Counted from the stretch's first letter, positions 1 to 7,863 are shown. The stretch: 17,256 nt of DNA from Lachnospiraceae bacterium (GCA_900764695.1 CAAFOY010000018.1:1-17256), one strand, 5' to 3'. Notes: a model not told the origin generated them from the sequence alone. Numbers and translations are program-made.

Positions 1-45
1 GATAATGCCTTTAAATCTTTTACAATCTTTATGAAAATAAAACTT

Positions 46-777
46 CTATCCTTTTATCAGTTTCTCCACTACCTCATCCACATCACATTTTTCTGGATTA
101 TCACCTATTGCATCACATACTTTCCGAACAAATGAAATGTCTTCTCCCATAAACTCTGCAATCTGTTCCGCTGTTATTCCTGCTGACAAATTTCTGCATA
201 TCAACGATATCTTTGCCTTCATTGCGCCAATGGTTTCGCCATCTTTCACGCCCTCTTCATAATAATCCTCTTTCAGATGATTCATGGTTCTGGCCTCGTC
301 ATATTCCATTCTAAGCATATCTGCCACCTCCGACTTATTCTCCAGCAGAAAATCCTTTAAAACATCATGTAAAAGGCAATACTCTATCGCTTCCTCTATC
401 GCCATATCCAACTCGCATCCCTTCTGCCGGAATTCTCTTATCTTTGCTACCATTGTAGCATATTCCTGCAGAATTTTGCACTTGTTCATCAAATCTTTGT
501 TGTGGCCGTCGTTTATATTGTAAACCGTTGCAGTCCACTCATACTCACCTTCACTACACGGCATTATAAATGAATCCGAAAGTCGTAATATTTCCTTCTC
601 CGGTCGTTTCTCTAGCCCATTATAGAATACAACATACTGCGGCGTCGGCAGCTTTATCATTTTTCTACGATATACATCCAAATCATTCTCCATTATAAAC
701 TTGTTATACAGTTCCGCCGTATATCTAAATCCTCGCAATGGCATATTATAATTCCATGTACTCTGATGTTCATAACT
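46..777 (-). pseudogene. Rpn-family nuclease/putative transposase, C-terminal remnant missing its N-terminal half
   Basis: The 232-residue frame from an ATG at 744 is the C-terminal part of the Rpn (recombination-promoting nuclease, PD-(D/E)XK transposase-like) family. Visible hallmarks are KLPTPQYVVFYNG (residues 31-43), a leucine-rich LRLSDSF segment and NINDGHNKDL (77-86), followed by an acidic, helical tail. Reading the same frame upstream of 744 gives EHQSTWNYN joined to MPLRG. This matches the family's internal ExQ nuclease motif, so the ATG at 744 is an internal methionine and not a family-type start. The frame continues only to about 777 and meets TAG at 784-786, beside the stop of the ThDP enzyme gene. 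The roughly 100 N-terminal residues that carry the other catalytic acids are absent, and I see no Shine-Dalgarno before 744. It is most likely a dead remnant. A C-terminal-only product acting as a partner or inhibitor, as described for small Rpn proteins, is possible but unproven. Confidence 0.75.
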
Positions 778-2516
778 TACCTTCTAACCATCTTTTTTAT
801 TGCGTTAATCCCTTTTTTCCCAATTGCTTTTTTTATTGCAACTTTAGCCAAATTTGAATCATCAACCATAATTGATCCAATTAAATTTAACGCCATATCT
901 TCATCTTCTGAATCCACAATCAATTCAACAATCATTGGTTTTTCCGCAATTTTAGCACTAGTTATATCTTTCAGATTAAGTAAATACTCTTTCTTATCGT
1001 TAACCCTAACATAATTAAATCCCAGTCCCTCGACGTAGCATTTAATTAAATTAGGCTGAGAATAATGTCCTGCTGCACATACATAATCATTTTCTGATAC
1101 CCCTATTGCATTCGCAATACTGCATCCCCATGATGTAGGAAATTTCATTTCAAATCCAAGACCATTATTCACTACTAAAATTCTAACATTTGGTGGAATG
1201 TGTCTATTTCCAAGTGCATTCATATCATAAAAGAACGCTAAATCTCCAACTACACAATAGTATAACCTATCTGGGTTACATAGTGCTGCCCCAATAATTG
1301 TTGATATGCTTCCATCAATCCCAAATCCCCCAGTGTTTGAATACCCTCTCACGGACTCTTTTGTATCAAAGAAATTCCAACTTCTTAAAGAGTTACGAAT
1401 TCCTAAATGTAAAACCGAGTTATCTGGGAGTTCTTTTGCCGTAACACTTGCCACCCAAATATTTGAAAACGGTAACTCTGGAATTTTTTCCAATATTTCA
1501 CCTTCTTCTTTTTTATATAAATTCAGAAAACTATCATCTTCTTTATACTCTCTCATTTTATTATACGCTTCGAAAAATTCTAATTCATCCATTTCAAACA
1601 CTTTATAAAGTTTTCTAAATGTATCTCTTATTTCTCCGTCTGGATTTATTCTCCAGACTTCACCTGCGTTAATGCCATAATCTGAAGATGATATATTCCC
1701 TATGTGAAGTATTAAATCAACATTTTTAATCTTTGATTTCCAATAGTACTGACCTGTAACAATGTTACAAAATGCTCTATACTTTCCACGATAATTACTC
1801 GTATGGTCACACAACACTATTCCATTATACTTCTCACAAAAATCAGATATAGCATTCTGTAATTTTTTTGACATCTGTATATGTGATCCAACAAACACAC
1901 ACACACTTTTTGCATTTATATCTGGTAATTTGTCCAACGCATCATATCTAAAAATTGCCCTTACCGGTTTAATATCAGTAACAGTTTTTTTGCTATATGT
2001 AGTTTCCAAATTAATATGTGCCGGTCCTCCACCTCTATGGAATAATTCTAAAATCGCCTTATTCGCATTAATCGTACAGTTCCATTCACTAACATCATCA
2101 AAAACTATAGGCATTTGCACACTTAATTTTGCAATATCGTTAGGCAAAACTGTTCTATCTGTAACTTGGTCACAATTATGTCCAATATAAGCATTTCTTC
2201 TAGATGAAGTTACCGCTAAAATTGGTAGTTGTCTATAATATGCCTCAGTCAATGCCGGCATATAATTTCTAGATGCTGTTGCTCCTGTACAACTGAGAAC
2301 AACTGCTTCTCCTGTTTCAGCTGCCATACCACATGCCATATAAGCTCCCGATCTTTCTTCTGGTGCAGAATATATTTCAAAAAAAGGATCATTTTGCATA
2401 CTTGAAACCAAACAAGCATTTGTAGTCCCAGGACTTGCAACCACCTTTCTAATTCCATGTTTTTTTAGTAATTCAATTAATATTTGTGCATTTCTCTCAT
2501 CTGTACAATTTATCAT
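777..2516 (-). CDS. MenD-like thiamine-diphosphate-dependent enzyme of unknown substrate
   Basis: This 579-residue protein has the three-domain layout of ThDP enzymes and most resembles MenD. The N-terminal pyrimidine-binding domain carries SPGTTN (28-33) and APEERSG (51-57), whose Glu54 sits where the ThDP-activating glutamate is expected. The C-terminal domain has SNTGGFGIDG (393-402) and GDLAFFYDMNAL (424-435) followed by NN at 450-451, the diphosphate/Mg-binding signature in its MenD-like GDL form. MenD itself has SPGSRS at the first motif; here the arginine is lost, so the true menaquinone reaction is unlikely. No other men gene is visible. As last gene of a polysaccharide operon it may make or modify a 2-oxo-acid-derived substituent, which is inference. 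The ATG at 2516 gives the family-like TDERN start soon after. It has only a weak GGG upstream and follows a short leader frame. The stop at 777-779 abuts the Rpn remnant. Confidence 0.85.
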   Translation of the reverse strand: MINCTDERNAQILIELLKKHGIRKVVASPGTTNACLVSSMQNDPFFEIYSAPEERSGAYMACGMAAETGEAVVLSCTGATASRNYMPALTEAYYRQLPILAVTSSRRNAYIGHNCDQVTDRTVLPNDIAKLSVQMPIVFDDVSEWNCTINANKAILELFHRGGGPAHINLETTYSKKTVTDIKPVRAIFRYDALDKLPDINAKSVCVFVGSHIQMSKKLQNAISDFCEKYNGIVLCDHTSNYRGKYRAFCNIVTGQYYWKSKIKNVDLILHIGNISSSDYGINAGEVWRINPDGEIRDTFRKLYKVFEMDELEFFEAYNKMREYKEDDSFLNLYKKEEGEILEKIPELPFSNIWVASVTAKELPDNSVLHLGIRNSLRSWNFFDTKESVRGYSNTGGFGIDGSISTIIGAALCNPDRLYYCVVGDLAFFYDMNALGNRHIPPNVRILVVNNGLGFEMKFPTSWGCSIANAIGVSENDYVCAAGHYSQPNLIKCYVEGLGFNYVRVNDKKEYLLNLKDITSAKIAEKPMIVELIVDSEDEDMALNLIGSIMVDDSNLAKVAIKKAIGKKGINAIKKMVRR

Positions 2517-2563
2517 ATATTACCCAGCATATTGCAACAAGTTATTTTAATATCCATATGCAA
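2513..2563 (-). other. Possible leader peptide frame ahead of the ThDP enzyme gene
   Basis: A strong AAAGGAG lies at 2573-2579. Nine bases after its GGAG is a TTG at 2563, and two codons later an in-frame ATG at 2557 (spacing 15). The frame encodes about 14 to 16 residues (from the ATG: MDIKITCCNMLGNI). It ends in a TGA at 2513-2515 that shares four bases (ATGA) with the ATG of the ThDP enzyme at 2516. The enzyme start itself has no good ribosome site. Ribosomes loaded at the strong site could therefore reach it by translational coupling. This is a sequence-based guess; such a short frame can arise by chance. Confidence 0.25.
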
Positions 2564-2668
2564 ATATGCCTTCTCCTTTCTACCATAAAATAATAATTAA
2601 TTGCCATTATTTCCATTTTTTATTATTACAAGTATACAATATAGCAAAATCTGTAAATAAATAATAAA
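2517..2668. other. 152-base AT-rich intergenic region, the longest gap in the operon
   Basis: This gap lies between the second pyruvyl-transferase-like gene and the ThDP enzyme gene. On the minus strand it holds, in order, half of a hairpin that begins in the upstream gene's end, a very AT-rich stretch, the strong Shine-Dalgarno at 2573-2579 and the short leader frame. A TTGCTA followed about 16 bases later by TAATAA is at best a poor promoter match, so I do not call a promoter. If any gene here has its own transcription start, the ThDP enzyme gene is the candidate. Confidence 0.4.
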
Positions 2669-2680
2669 TTATTTATTTAC
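2653..2680. repeat. Perfect 12-base inverted repeat with 4-base loop over a stop codon
   Basis: The arms GTAAATAAATAA (2653-2664) and TTATTTATTTAC (2669-2680) are exact reverse complements separated by four bases. The right arm is the last codons and TAA of the pyruvyl-transferase-like gene. The stem is almost wholly A:T and no clear T-run follows it on the minus strand, so it is not a convincing intrinsic terminator. It could act as a weak pause, an RNA-end stabiliser, or simply reflect AT-rich composition. Confidence 0.5.
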
Positions 2681-3829
2681 AAATACGGATATCTCCTTCT
2701 TTAATAGATTCAATTTATCTCTTGTCTTTTCTCTTGCTTTCAAAGATGCTTTTTCTAATTCATTATAATTAACTATCCAATCTTTCGTCTGTTTTAATGC
2801 TGCATCTGTATCCATATTTCTTGCTTCTATAACATATTTATAATCCAAATTACCAAACATTGTTTTAAATTTTTTACTATAAGCAAACGGAATTGTTGCT
2901 ACACCTGCTGAAACAGCTCCAATTGTTGCATGCATCCTTGCCCCAACAAAAATATCCATATTAGCTATATAACTTTTTGCTTCTATTGGAGTTTCAAATG
3001 CCGGTGCACAAATCACTTTATCATTATCAAAAAATCTATTTTTAACTTCCTTACATGGTCGTAAATCATTTTCAGCATTGTTATAATTATTTGTAGAAAT
3101 GACATGTGGAATCAAGTGAACAGCATATTTATCCATTTCCAACAATTTCTCTATTAAATTCATTATATATGTGTAGTAATCAACTTTTAATTCAAATTTA
3201 TTATCTTTTGCATATCCACTATCCCATAGCAATGCCGACACATTAACTCCTACGTTAATTCTTGTTTTATCTATATTATACATTGTTTTATCATATGGTA
3301 AGCCAAATGCCATATCTGTAATAACCCTAATTTTATCTTTACATTTTATGTTCATTTCTTTAGCCGACGCTGTGTCTCTTGAATATGCCATATGGCATTC
3401 TTTTACCAACTGTTCTGCCCATTTTTTTAGTAAAAAGTTCTTATAAGGACCATATGTCTGAGGTAAAAGAATCAAAGGTTTTTTGGAATTAATTGCTAGT
3501 TGTTTTAACATATCTGTTGTAAAGTTCCACATTTTCCCATATATATCTGAAAAGCCATCTCCAAAAGTGACATCAAAGATTATATCTAGTCCTGCCATTT
3601 CATTTTTTATTTTTATCCAATCAATTGGATTTTTTATTTTAGGACGTCTAATCAAAAAGTCTATTTCTGGATATCTTTCTGGGAATATACCAAATCCACC
3701 ATATGAAAAATTTACTATTTGCAAGTCATTCCCATAACACTCTAAAAGCATATTTATAAACGAATATGTAAGAGCCTCGCATCCTTTATTAGGACTTTCA
3801 AAATCAAATCCCATCATTCCAATTTTCAT
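2669..3829 (-). CDS. Polysaccharide pyruvyl transferase family protein (WcaK/CsaB-like type)
   Basis: This is a 386-residue member of the polysaccharide pyruvyl transferase family (PF04230), whose proven members move pyruvate from phosphoenolpyruvate onto a sugar as a ketal. The N-terminus has FESPNKGCEAL (10-20), the centre LLPQTYGPY (121-129), and the C-terminal half GARMHATIGA (296-305) followed by a GVATIPFAYSKKF strand, the nucleotide/PEP-site region of the family. No signal peptide or membrane span is seen, so it should be cytosolic. I chose ATG 3829 over the in-frame ATG at 3850 because AGGAG at 3838-3842 sits eight bases before it, while 3850 has no ribosome site. It follows the flippase gene by 38 bases. 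It is clearly different in motifs from the pyruvyl-transferase-like protein at 7864-8895. Actual pyruvyl transfer is not shown by sequence alone. Confidence 0.88.
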   Translation of the reverse strand: MKIGMMGFDFESPNKGCEALTYSFINMLLECYGNDLQIVNFSYGGFGIFPERYPEIDFLIRRPKIKNPIDWIKIKNEMAGLDIIFDVTFGDGFSDIYGKMWNFTTDMLKQLAINSKKPLILLPQTYGPYKNFLLKKWAEQLVKECHMAYSRDTASAKEMNIKCKDKIRVITDMAFGLPYDKTMYNIDKTRINVGVNVSALLWDSGYAKDNKFELKVDYYTYIMNLIEKLLEMDKYAVHLIPHVISTNNYNNAENDLRPCKEVKNRFFDNDKVICAPAFETPIEAKSYIANMDIFVGARMHATIGAVSAGVATIPFAYSKKFKTMFGNLDYKYVIEARNMDTDAALKQTKDWIVNYNELEKASLKAREKTRDKLNLLKKEISVFVNK

Positions 3830-3837
3830 TATATATT

Positions 3838-3842
3838 CTCCT
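3838..3842 (-). promoter_or_regulatory. Ribosome binding site fixing the start at 3829
   Basis: AGGAG on the minus strand, eight bases before ATG 3829. The competing upstream ATG at 3850 lies before this site and has only TCACTAAGTA in front of it, so the shorter reading is preferred. Confidence 0.7.
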
Positions 3843-3867
3843 ATCTTCATTACTTAGTGATTTCAAA

Positions 3868-5280
3868 TTATTTATGTGCCTTTCTAAAAAAATGTATTTC
3901 AGGAAAATATATCTTTAACCTATAACGTTCTCTAAAGGCCATAAGTAAAACATAAACGATCATCAATGCCCATCGTACCACAAAGTGTTCTTTAAATAAG
4001 TAAAACATTACTGTAATTACTAATAGATGTGATAACGGTATAATAAACTGTTTTAAAGGATATAAATCGGGTTCCAATTTTTTTGCATATCTAGAATGTA
4101 ATGCAAATGAAATAACATATGATGCAAGCGTTGTATAAGCTGCTGCAACATAACCAAATTTTGGAATAAAAATAAAATTTAAAATAATATTACTAACTGC
4201 TGCAATTATGGTGTTGATTGTAATATATGGTGTTTTTTTATAGTAATGCTCTATATTAACGTAAAGCGAATAAGCAAAAATAACATAATTAGCCAATACA
4301 ACAGGAGGAATAATCGAAATGCCTTCCCAATAATTTTTATTTGCCAATATCTTAACTACCTCTGGAGCCACTAGCAATAAGCATGACATTGCATAAGTCA
4401 TTAAATGAATGTAGTCTTTTGCCACAACTCCAATTTCTTTTCTTGAACCTTCTTTTAACTTATTAATAAACCAAGGAACCCATACCCCTTCCAACGTTGT
4501 TGTTATTACAGTTGCAATCATACTAAAATTATAAATCAAACTATATATTCCTGTTTGTGAAGAATCAGCCAGAGCCGTTATCATTATTCTGTCAGACTGT
4601 GAAAGTATGTTTAATGCAATACCATGAAAAATCAATGGTGCTGATATGGCCATTGCGTACCTTATGTACTCCCTTTTTATCTGTATTTTACCTTTTCTTA
4701 ATACTAATATCACAATCATAATACCAAAAATTGTAGTTATAGTTGCAGTTGGTATGATTCTTCCCAAATATAAGTTCGTCTTTAAAATTAATTTTATTGT
4801 TATAATAGATACTACAACAGATATAAAATTAGGTAAAATCATCAATGCCGTTCTTCTCTTATATCTATACTGCATCATCAGGTAACTAGAATAATCTTCA
4901 ATCGTAGCTGTTGCATATGCATGCATCATACAAATAATAACAAGAGAAAGATTAATATCTATGTGAAACACTTTAATACATACAAAAGCAATAGCAATCA
5001 TTACCGCAGATGTGATACTTGTAAACATAACTATAGTCGACATAAAGTCATCTATTTTTTCTTTGTAATCAACACTAGCCATTCTAATACTCATATGTAA
5101 AGCAAATCCCATAATCATACTAAGAATACCTATCCACGAATTATATGTTGTTACTATACCATAATCTGAAGTTGACAAAATTCTTGTAAAAACCGGAACC
5201 GTCAAAAAAGCTATTCCTTTGTTAAATACGTTACCAACCAAATAAAACGTTCCGGCTTTTTTATAATTATTTTCGCTCAT
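3868..5280 (-). CDS. wzx: Wzx-type oligosaccharide flippase
   Basis: This is a 470-residue, highly hydrophobic polytopic membrane protein with about 12 to 14 predicted spans. It belongs to the polysaccharide transporter branch of the MOP superfamily (PF01943-like). The opening is characteristic: a helix with GNVFNKGIAFLTVPVFTRIL (16-35) followed by STSDYGIVT, the conserved turn after the first span. It should flip the undecaprenyl-diphosphate-linked repeat unit from the inner to the outer face of the membrane. It follows the polymerase gene by 15 bases, and its Shine-Dalgarno (AAGGAG) overlaps the polymerase stop codon, so the two are likely co-translated. This Wzy-Wzx pair defines the locus as Wzx/Wzy-dependent and not ABC-transporter dependent. 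No break or missing part is seen. Confidence 0.92.
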   Translation of the reverse strand: MSENNYKKAGTFYLVGNVFNKGIAFLTVPVFTRILSTSDYGIVTTYNSWIGILSMIMGFALHMSIRMASVDYKEKIDDFMSTIVMFTSITSAVMIAIAFVCIKVFHIDINLSLVIICMMHAYATATIEDYSSYLMMQYRYKRRTALMILPNFISVVVSIITIKLILKTNLYLGRIIPTATITTIFGIMIVILVLRKGKIQIKREYIRYAMAISAPLIFHGIALNILSQSDRIMITALADSSQTGIYSLIYNFSMIATVITTTLEGVWVPWFINKLKEGSRKEIGVVAKDYIHLMTYAMSCLLLVAPEVVKILANKNYWEGISIIPPVVLANYVIFAYSLYVNIEHYYKKTPYITINTIIAAVSNIILNFIFIPKFGYVAAAYTTLASYVISFALHSRYAKKLEPDLYPLKQFIIPLSHLLVITVMFYLFKEHFVVRWALMIVYVLLMAFRERYRLKIYFPEIHFFRKAHK

Positions 5281-5295
5281 TAACTTGTCTACTCC

Positions 5296-6582
5296 TTAAA
5301 TTTTGATGTTCATTTCAATATTCTTCTTTTCAATTGTTTTATTTGCAATCCTATTATAGGCAATAATTAGTGCAATGAATACTGAATACATACGTGTCAT
5401 ATCAGTCTCCTGAACACCTAGTTCAGCGATATAATAAACAATCATTATAACAAACATCACAACATTAAATGATATTTTTTCATTACCCTGATTAATATAT
5501 TGTTTTCGTCTTTTCCATGTAAAAATCAAAGTTGAAATATAGGAAAGAATTAACATTACTAATCCCACTATTCCATTGTGCCATAACACAAAAAGATATT
5601 GGTTTTCAATTGACGTTTTTGTTTGCCATGTGTACACTTCATACGCAAATTTTGCCGTCATGCCATTCCCCCATATCCAATGATTTCCCATAGACAAATA
5701 TACCCAAGACCACAAATCAAACCTATTACCTACACCAATAGTTTTACTTGTACTCTCCGTATTGCCCGAAAATATTTGGCTAATCGTTTGAACCAAATCA
5801 TCAACAAAAGGAATTTTCAAACCAAATGCTGTACCCAATATTATGCAAATAAGAATTACAACACAACCAATTATTAAATAGTTTAGAAATTTCTTTTGTG
5901 ATTTATGATATATTAGCACAATTTGTACTAATATATAAGCCAAAATTGGAATTCTTGACACTGATAAAAATATATTTAAAACCGAAATAAAATAGCATAA
6001 CTTCAACTGTTTATTTTTTCCGACAACTCCCATTCTATAATTTATTAAAACTATCACAAAAACCTGATATAAACCATATGTAATAGGTTGTCCAAACGTT
6101 GTCATAATTCTAAGTAAACCATATCTTACATCGTAAAAAAATTCAATATTACTACTTGCAAATAGCTGAATAAAATTTGTCTTGAATATAGCCTCAATTA
6201 TTCCTAACACTCCCAGAAAGCATCCAGCTGCGATCAAAGTATCAACTGCCTTACTAAATCTACTTTCCGAGTCTATGATTGAAATAAAAAACCATTGTAA
6301 CAACACAAAGGCTAACATGTATGTAATCGCCTTCAATGGTTCAGAGTCAATTAAATACCTTATTGCCACCATTATCATAAACAACCAGTAAAATATAATA
6401 TTATTTTTTAATTGAGGCTTTATAACCTTTCCATACAATAACACATAAATTATTACAAAAATGGCTATCAACATATTTACAACATTAATTCCACCAATTA
6501 TATATATATACTGTGGTAAAATTGGGAATAAAAATATTGTTAGTAAACAAAATGAAAATATGCCAAACTTCAATTTTCCCAT
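5296..6582 (-). CDS. wzy: Wzy-like polysaccharide polymerase (O-antigen ligase/polymerase family)
   Basis: This is a 428-residue integral membrane protein with about ten to twelve hydrophobic spans and a large external loop at roughly residues 252-330, as in O-antigen polymerase/ligase proteins (PF04932-like). SVSRIP (207-212) opens a span as in the family. The loop contains GNRFDLW (285-291) and NHWIWGNG (300-307), resembling the family's R-x-x-W...GxG loop signature. It should join flipped repeat units on the outer membrane face. Its position beside the flippase supports a polymerase role over a ligase role. The gene is among the most AT-rich of the window, which is usual for wzy genes. Low conservation in this family makes the linkage formed unpredictable. 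The start at 6582 has AAGG nine bases upstream. Confidence 0.85.
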   Translation of the reverse strand: MGKLKFGIFSFCLLTIFLFPILPQYIYIIGGINVVNMLIAIFVIIYVLLYGKVIKPQLKNNIIFYWLFMIMVAIRYLIDSEPLKAITYMLAFVLLQWFFISIIDSESRFSKAVDTLIAAGCFLGVLGIIEAIFKTNFIQLFASSNIEFFYDVRYGLLRIMTTFGQPITYGLYQVFVIVLINYRMGVVGKNKQLKLCYFISVLNIFLSVSRIPILAYILVQIVLIYHKSQKKFLNYLIIGCVVILICIILGTAFGLKIPFVDDLVQTISQIFSGNTESTSKTIGVGNRFDLWSWVYLSMGNHWIWGNGMTAKFAYEVYTWQTKTSIENQYLFVLWHNGIVGLVMLILSYISTLIFTWKRRKQYINQGNEKISFNVVMFVIMIVYYIAELGVQETDMTRMYSVFIALIIAYNRIANKTIEKKNIEMNIKI

Positions 6583-6603
6583 TATCTTAACCTTTCATTA
6601 CTT

Positions 6604-6831
6604 TTATTTTATTTTTAACGGACACACACTTATACAACTATTACACTTAACGCACTTCTCTCCACTAATCACGGGATATTCAAATCCCTCCTCATCTACG
6701 CTTACTGTTATATTTTGCATTGGACAAATTGCAACGCATGCCAAGCAACCACAACATTCCTCTTTACTATGAAAAAGTATGGGCTGCTCTTGTTTTAATT
6801 TATTATGTATTTTTTCCCTTTTTTTAGTCAT
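6604..6831 (-). CDS. Small 2[4Fe-4S] ferredoxin, partner of the FrhB-like protein
   Basis: This 75-residue protein carries two complete iron-sulfur motifs of the C-x2-C-x2-C-x3-C-P type: Cys26, 29, 32, 36 and Cys60, 63, 66, 70. They are separated by the usual DEEGFEYPVI strand pair, so it should hold two [4Fe-4S] clusters. In the common polysaccharide-locus proteins this domain is the N-terminal part of one chain with the FrhB/FdhB domain behind it. Here it is a separate gene downstream of that domain. Its ATG overlaps the FrhB-like gene's end by eight bases (ATGACTAA), and GAGGG at 6838-6842 is six bases upstream. Coupled translation should give matched amounts and likely a complex. It should feed electrons to the FrhB-like protein; electron source and acceptor are unknown. 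Confidence 0.88.
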   Translation of the reverse strand: MTKKREKIHNKLKQEQPILFHSKEECCGCLACVAICPMQNITVSVDEEGFEYPVISGEKCVKCNSCISVCPLKIK

Positions 6832-7804
6832 TTTTCGCCCTCTTCATCATCTTTTTAACAATCCCTGTAATATGAAGAATCTGTAGTATTTCTGCCATCA
6901 TATATTTTATTCGTCCTTTAAGCGTATTATTTCCCCATTTTTTTTGAACTTCTTCATACCCTTGATATAAATATACTTTCCAAAATTGCTCCCTATCAAT
7001 AGGTTTGTTACAAGGAGCATTCATATGCGGCTGATGAACTTTAGCTTTATTTATCTCAACAAACTCTCCATCGATTTTGTTCGTCAACAATCTTCCACCT
7101 TTATCCGTATTACATATAATTAAAGAATAATCCTCAGTTTCATCTTTTTTCCAATAGTCTGCAATGCTAATATCTGCTATTCTATCCTGTTTAGCAAACT
7201 TACACTTATAGCAAGAGGGTCTAAGAATTAAATTCTTCAAATAAATAGAATAAAACCAATCTAAATTAGTTGATGCTGCATGATATGTTTTTCCATTTTT
7301 AAATTTTATTGACATATCTTGCTTTTGGCCTGTTCTGTATTTAGATCTAAAACATACATCTACTGCTTTTGACTTTTCCTTTTTTTCTTTATCTTTAACA
7401 TAATCATGAAAAAATCTACTACTTCCTACCCCATGACATATAACTTCAACCGTAATCAGTTCTTTTGTAGAAATTTTTTTCTGTTTTAAATAATTCAACA
7501 TTGCATTAATCTGACATGGCGTGCCTGAGAATAAAACTTTATGACATTCCTTTAGATCTGAAGCAACTAGGTCAAACGATTTAAGTATATTGCTTTGAAT
7601 ATATTTGGACCCTCTCATTTTATTTCTGATTTCTTTGTTCTCAGCCCTTATATGAATAGCATTAAATTCATCATCAAGTACACAACCATAAACTATTCCG
7701 CCTTTTTCAAAAATTTTATTACTTAATAATGTAAATGCACCACCCGATGAACTTTTTTTATTAACTTCTAAATTATTATGTTTAAATTTATAAAATTTCT
7801 GCAT
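6824..7804 (-). CDS. FrhB/FdhB-like (coenzyme F420 hydrogenase beta-type) protein lacking its ferredoxin domain
   Basis: This 326-residue protein matches the FrhB/FdhB N- and C-terminal domains found in many polysaccharide loci. The signature KKSSSGGAF (16-24), the VYGC segment (38-41), GTPCQ (94-98), VICHG (121-125) and C-x2-C (198, 201) before ADYW are all visible. Named relatives are flavin/iron-sulfur subunits that pass electrons to cofactor F420. In glycan loci their reaction is unknown, and F420 itself is unlikely in this type of bacterium. The chain starts where fused relatives have just left their ferredoxin domain; that domain is encoded by the next, overlapping gene. I chose ATG 7804 because AGAAGGG at 7810-7816 is five bases upstream; a longer reading to 7843 adds 13 residues without family support. 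It lies 59 bases after a pyruvyl-transferase-like gene, a frequent partner. Confidence 0.85.
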   Translation of the reverse strand: MQKFYKFKHNNLEVNKKSSSGGAFTLLSNKIFEKGGIVYGCVLDDEFNAIHIRAENKEIRNKMRGSKYIQSNILKSFDLVASDLKECHKVLFSGTPCQINAMLNYLKQKKISTKELITVEVICHGVGSSRFFHDYVKDKEKKEKSKAVDVCFRSKYRTGQKQDMSIKFKNGKTYHAASTNLDWFYSIYLKNLILRPSCYKCKFAKQDRIADISIADYWKKDETEDYSLIICNTDKGGRLLTNKIDGEFVEINKAKVHQPHMNAPCNKPIDREQFWKVYLYQGYEEVQKKWGNNTLKGRIKYMMAEILQILHITGIVKKMMKRAKND

Positions 7805-7809
7805 ATTTT

Positions 7810-7816
7810 CCCTTCT
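7810..7816 (-). promoter_or_regulatory. Ribosome binding site fixing the start at 7804
   Basis: AGAAGGG on the minus strand, five bases before ATG 7804. It supports the 326-residue reading over an in-frame start at 7843. Confidence 0.65.
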
Positions 7817-7863
7817 TTTGTCCAAAGCCAACACAATACACACTCAAATTTATTGTCTAAATC

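Noticed and set aside
1..45. Possible terminator after the Rpn remnant
   Set aside because: No stem with a following T-run on the minus strand can be found in these bases; nothing else is seen here.
2249..2458. Minus-strand 69-codon frame inside the ThDP enzyme gene
   Set aside because: It is out of frame within the well-conserved N-terminal domain and shows no ribosome site or motif.
777..2516. Menaquinone biosynthesis gene menD
   Set aside because: The substrate motif differs (SPGTTN in place of SPGSRS) and no other men genes are in the neighbourhood.
2590..2650. Possible promoter (TTGCTA, about 16 bases, TAATAA) before the ThDP enzyme gene
   Set aside because: The -10 match is poor and such hexamers are expected by chance in sequence this AT-rich.
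6824..7804. True coenzyme F420 metabolism
   Set aside because: The family name comes from methanogen enzymes; no F420 biosynthesis or hydrogenase genes are present and the family is widespread in glycan loci.
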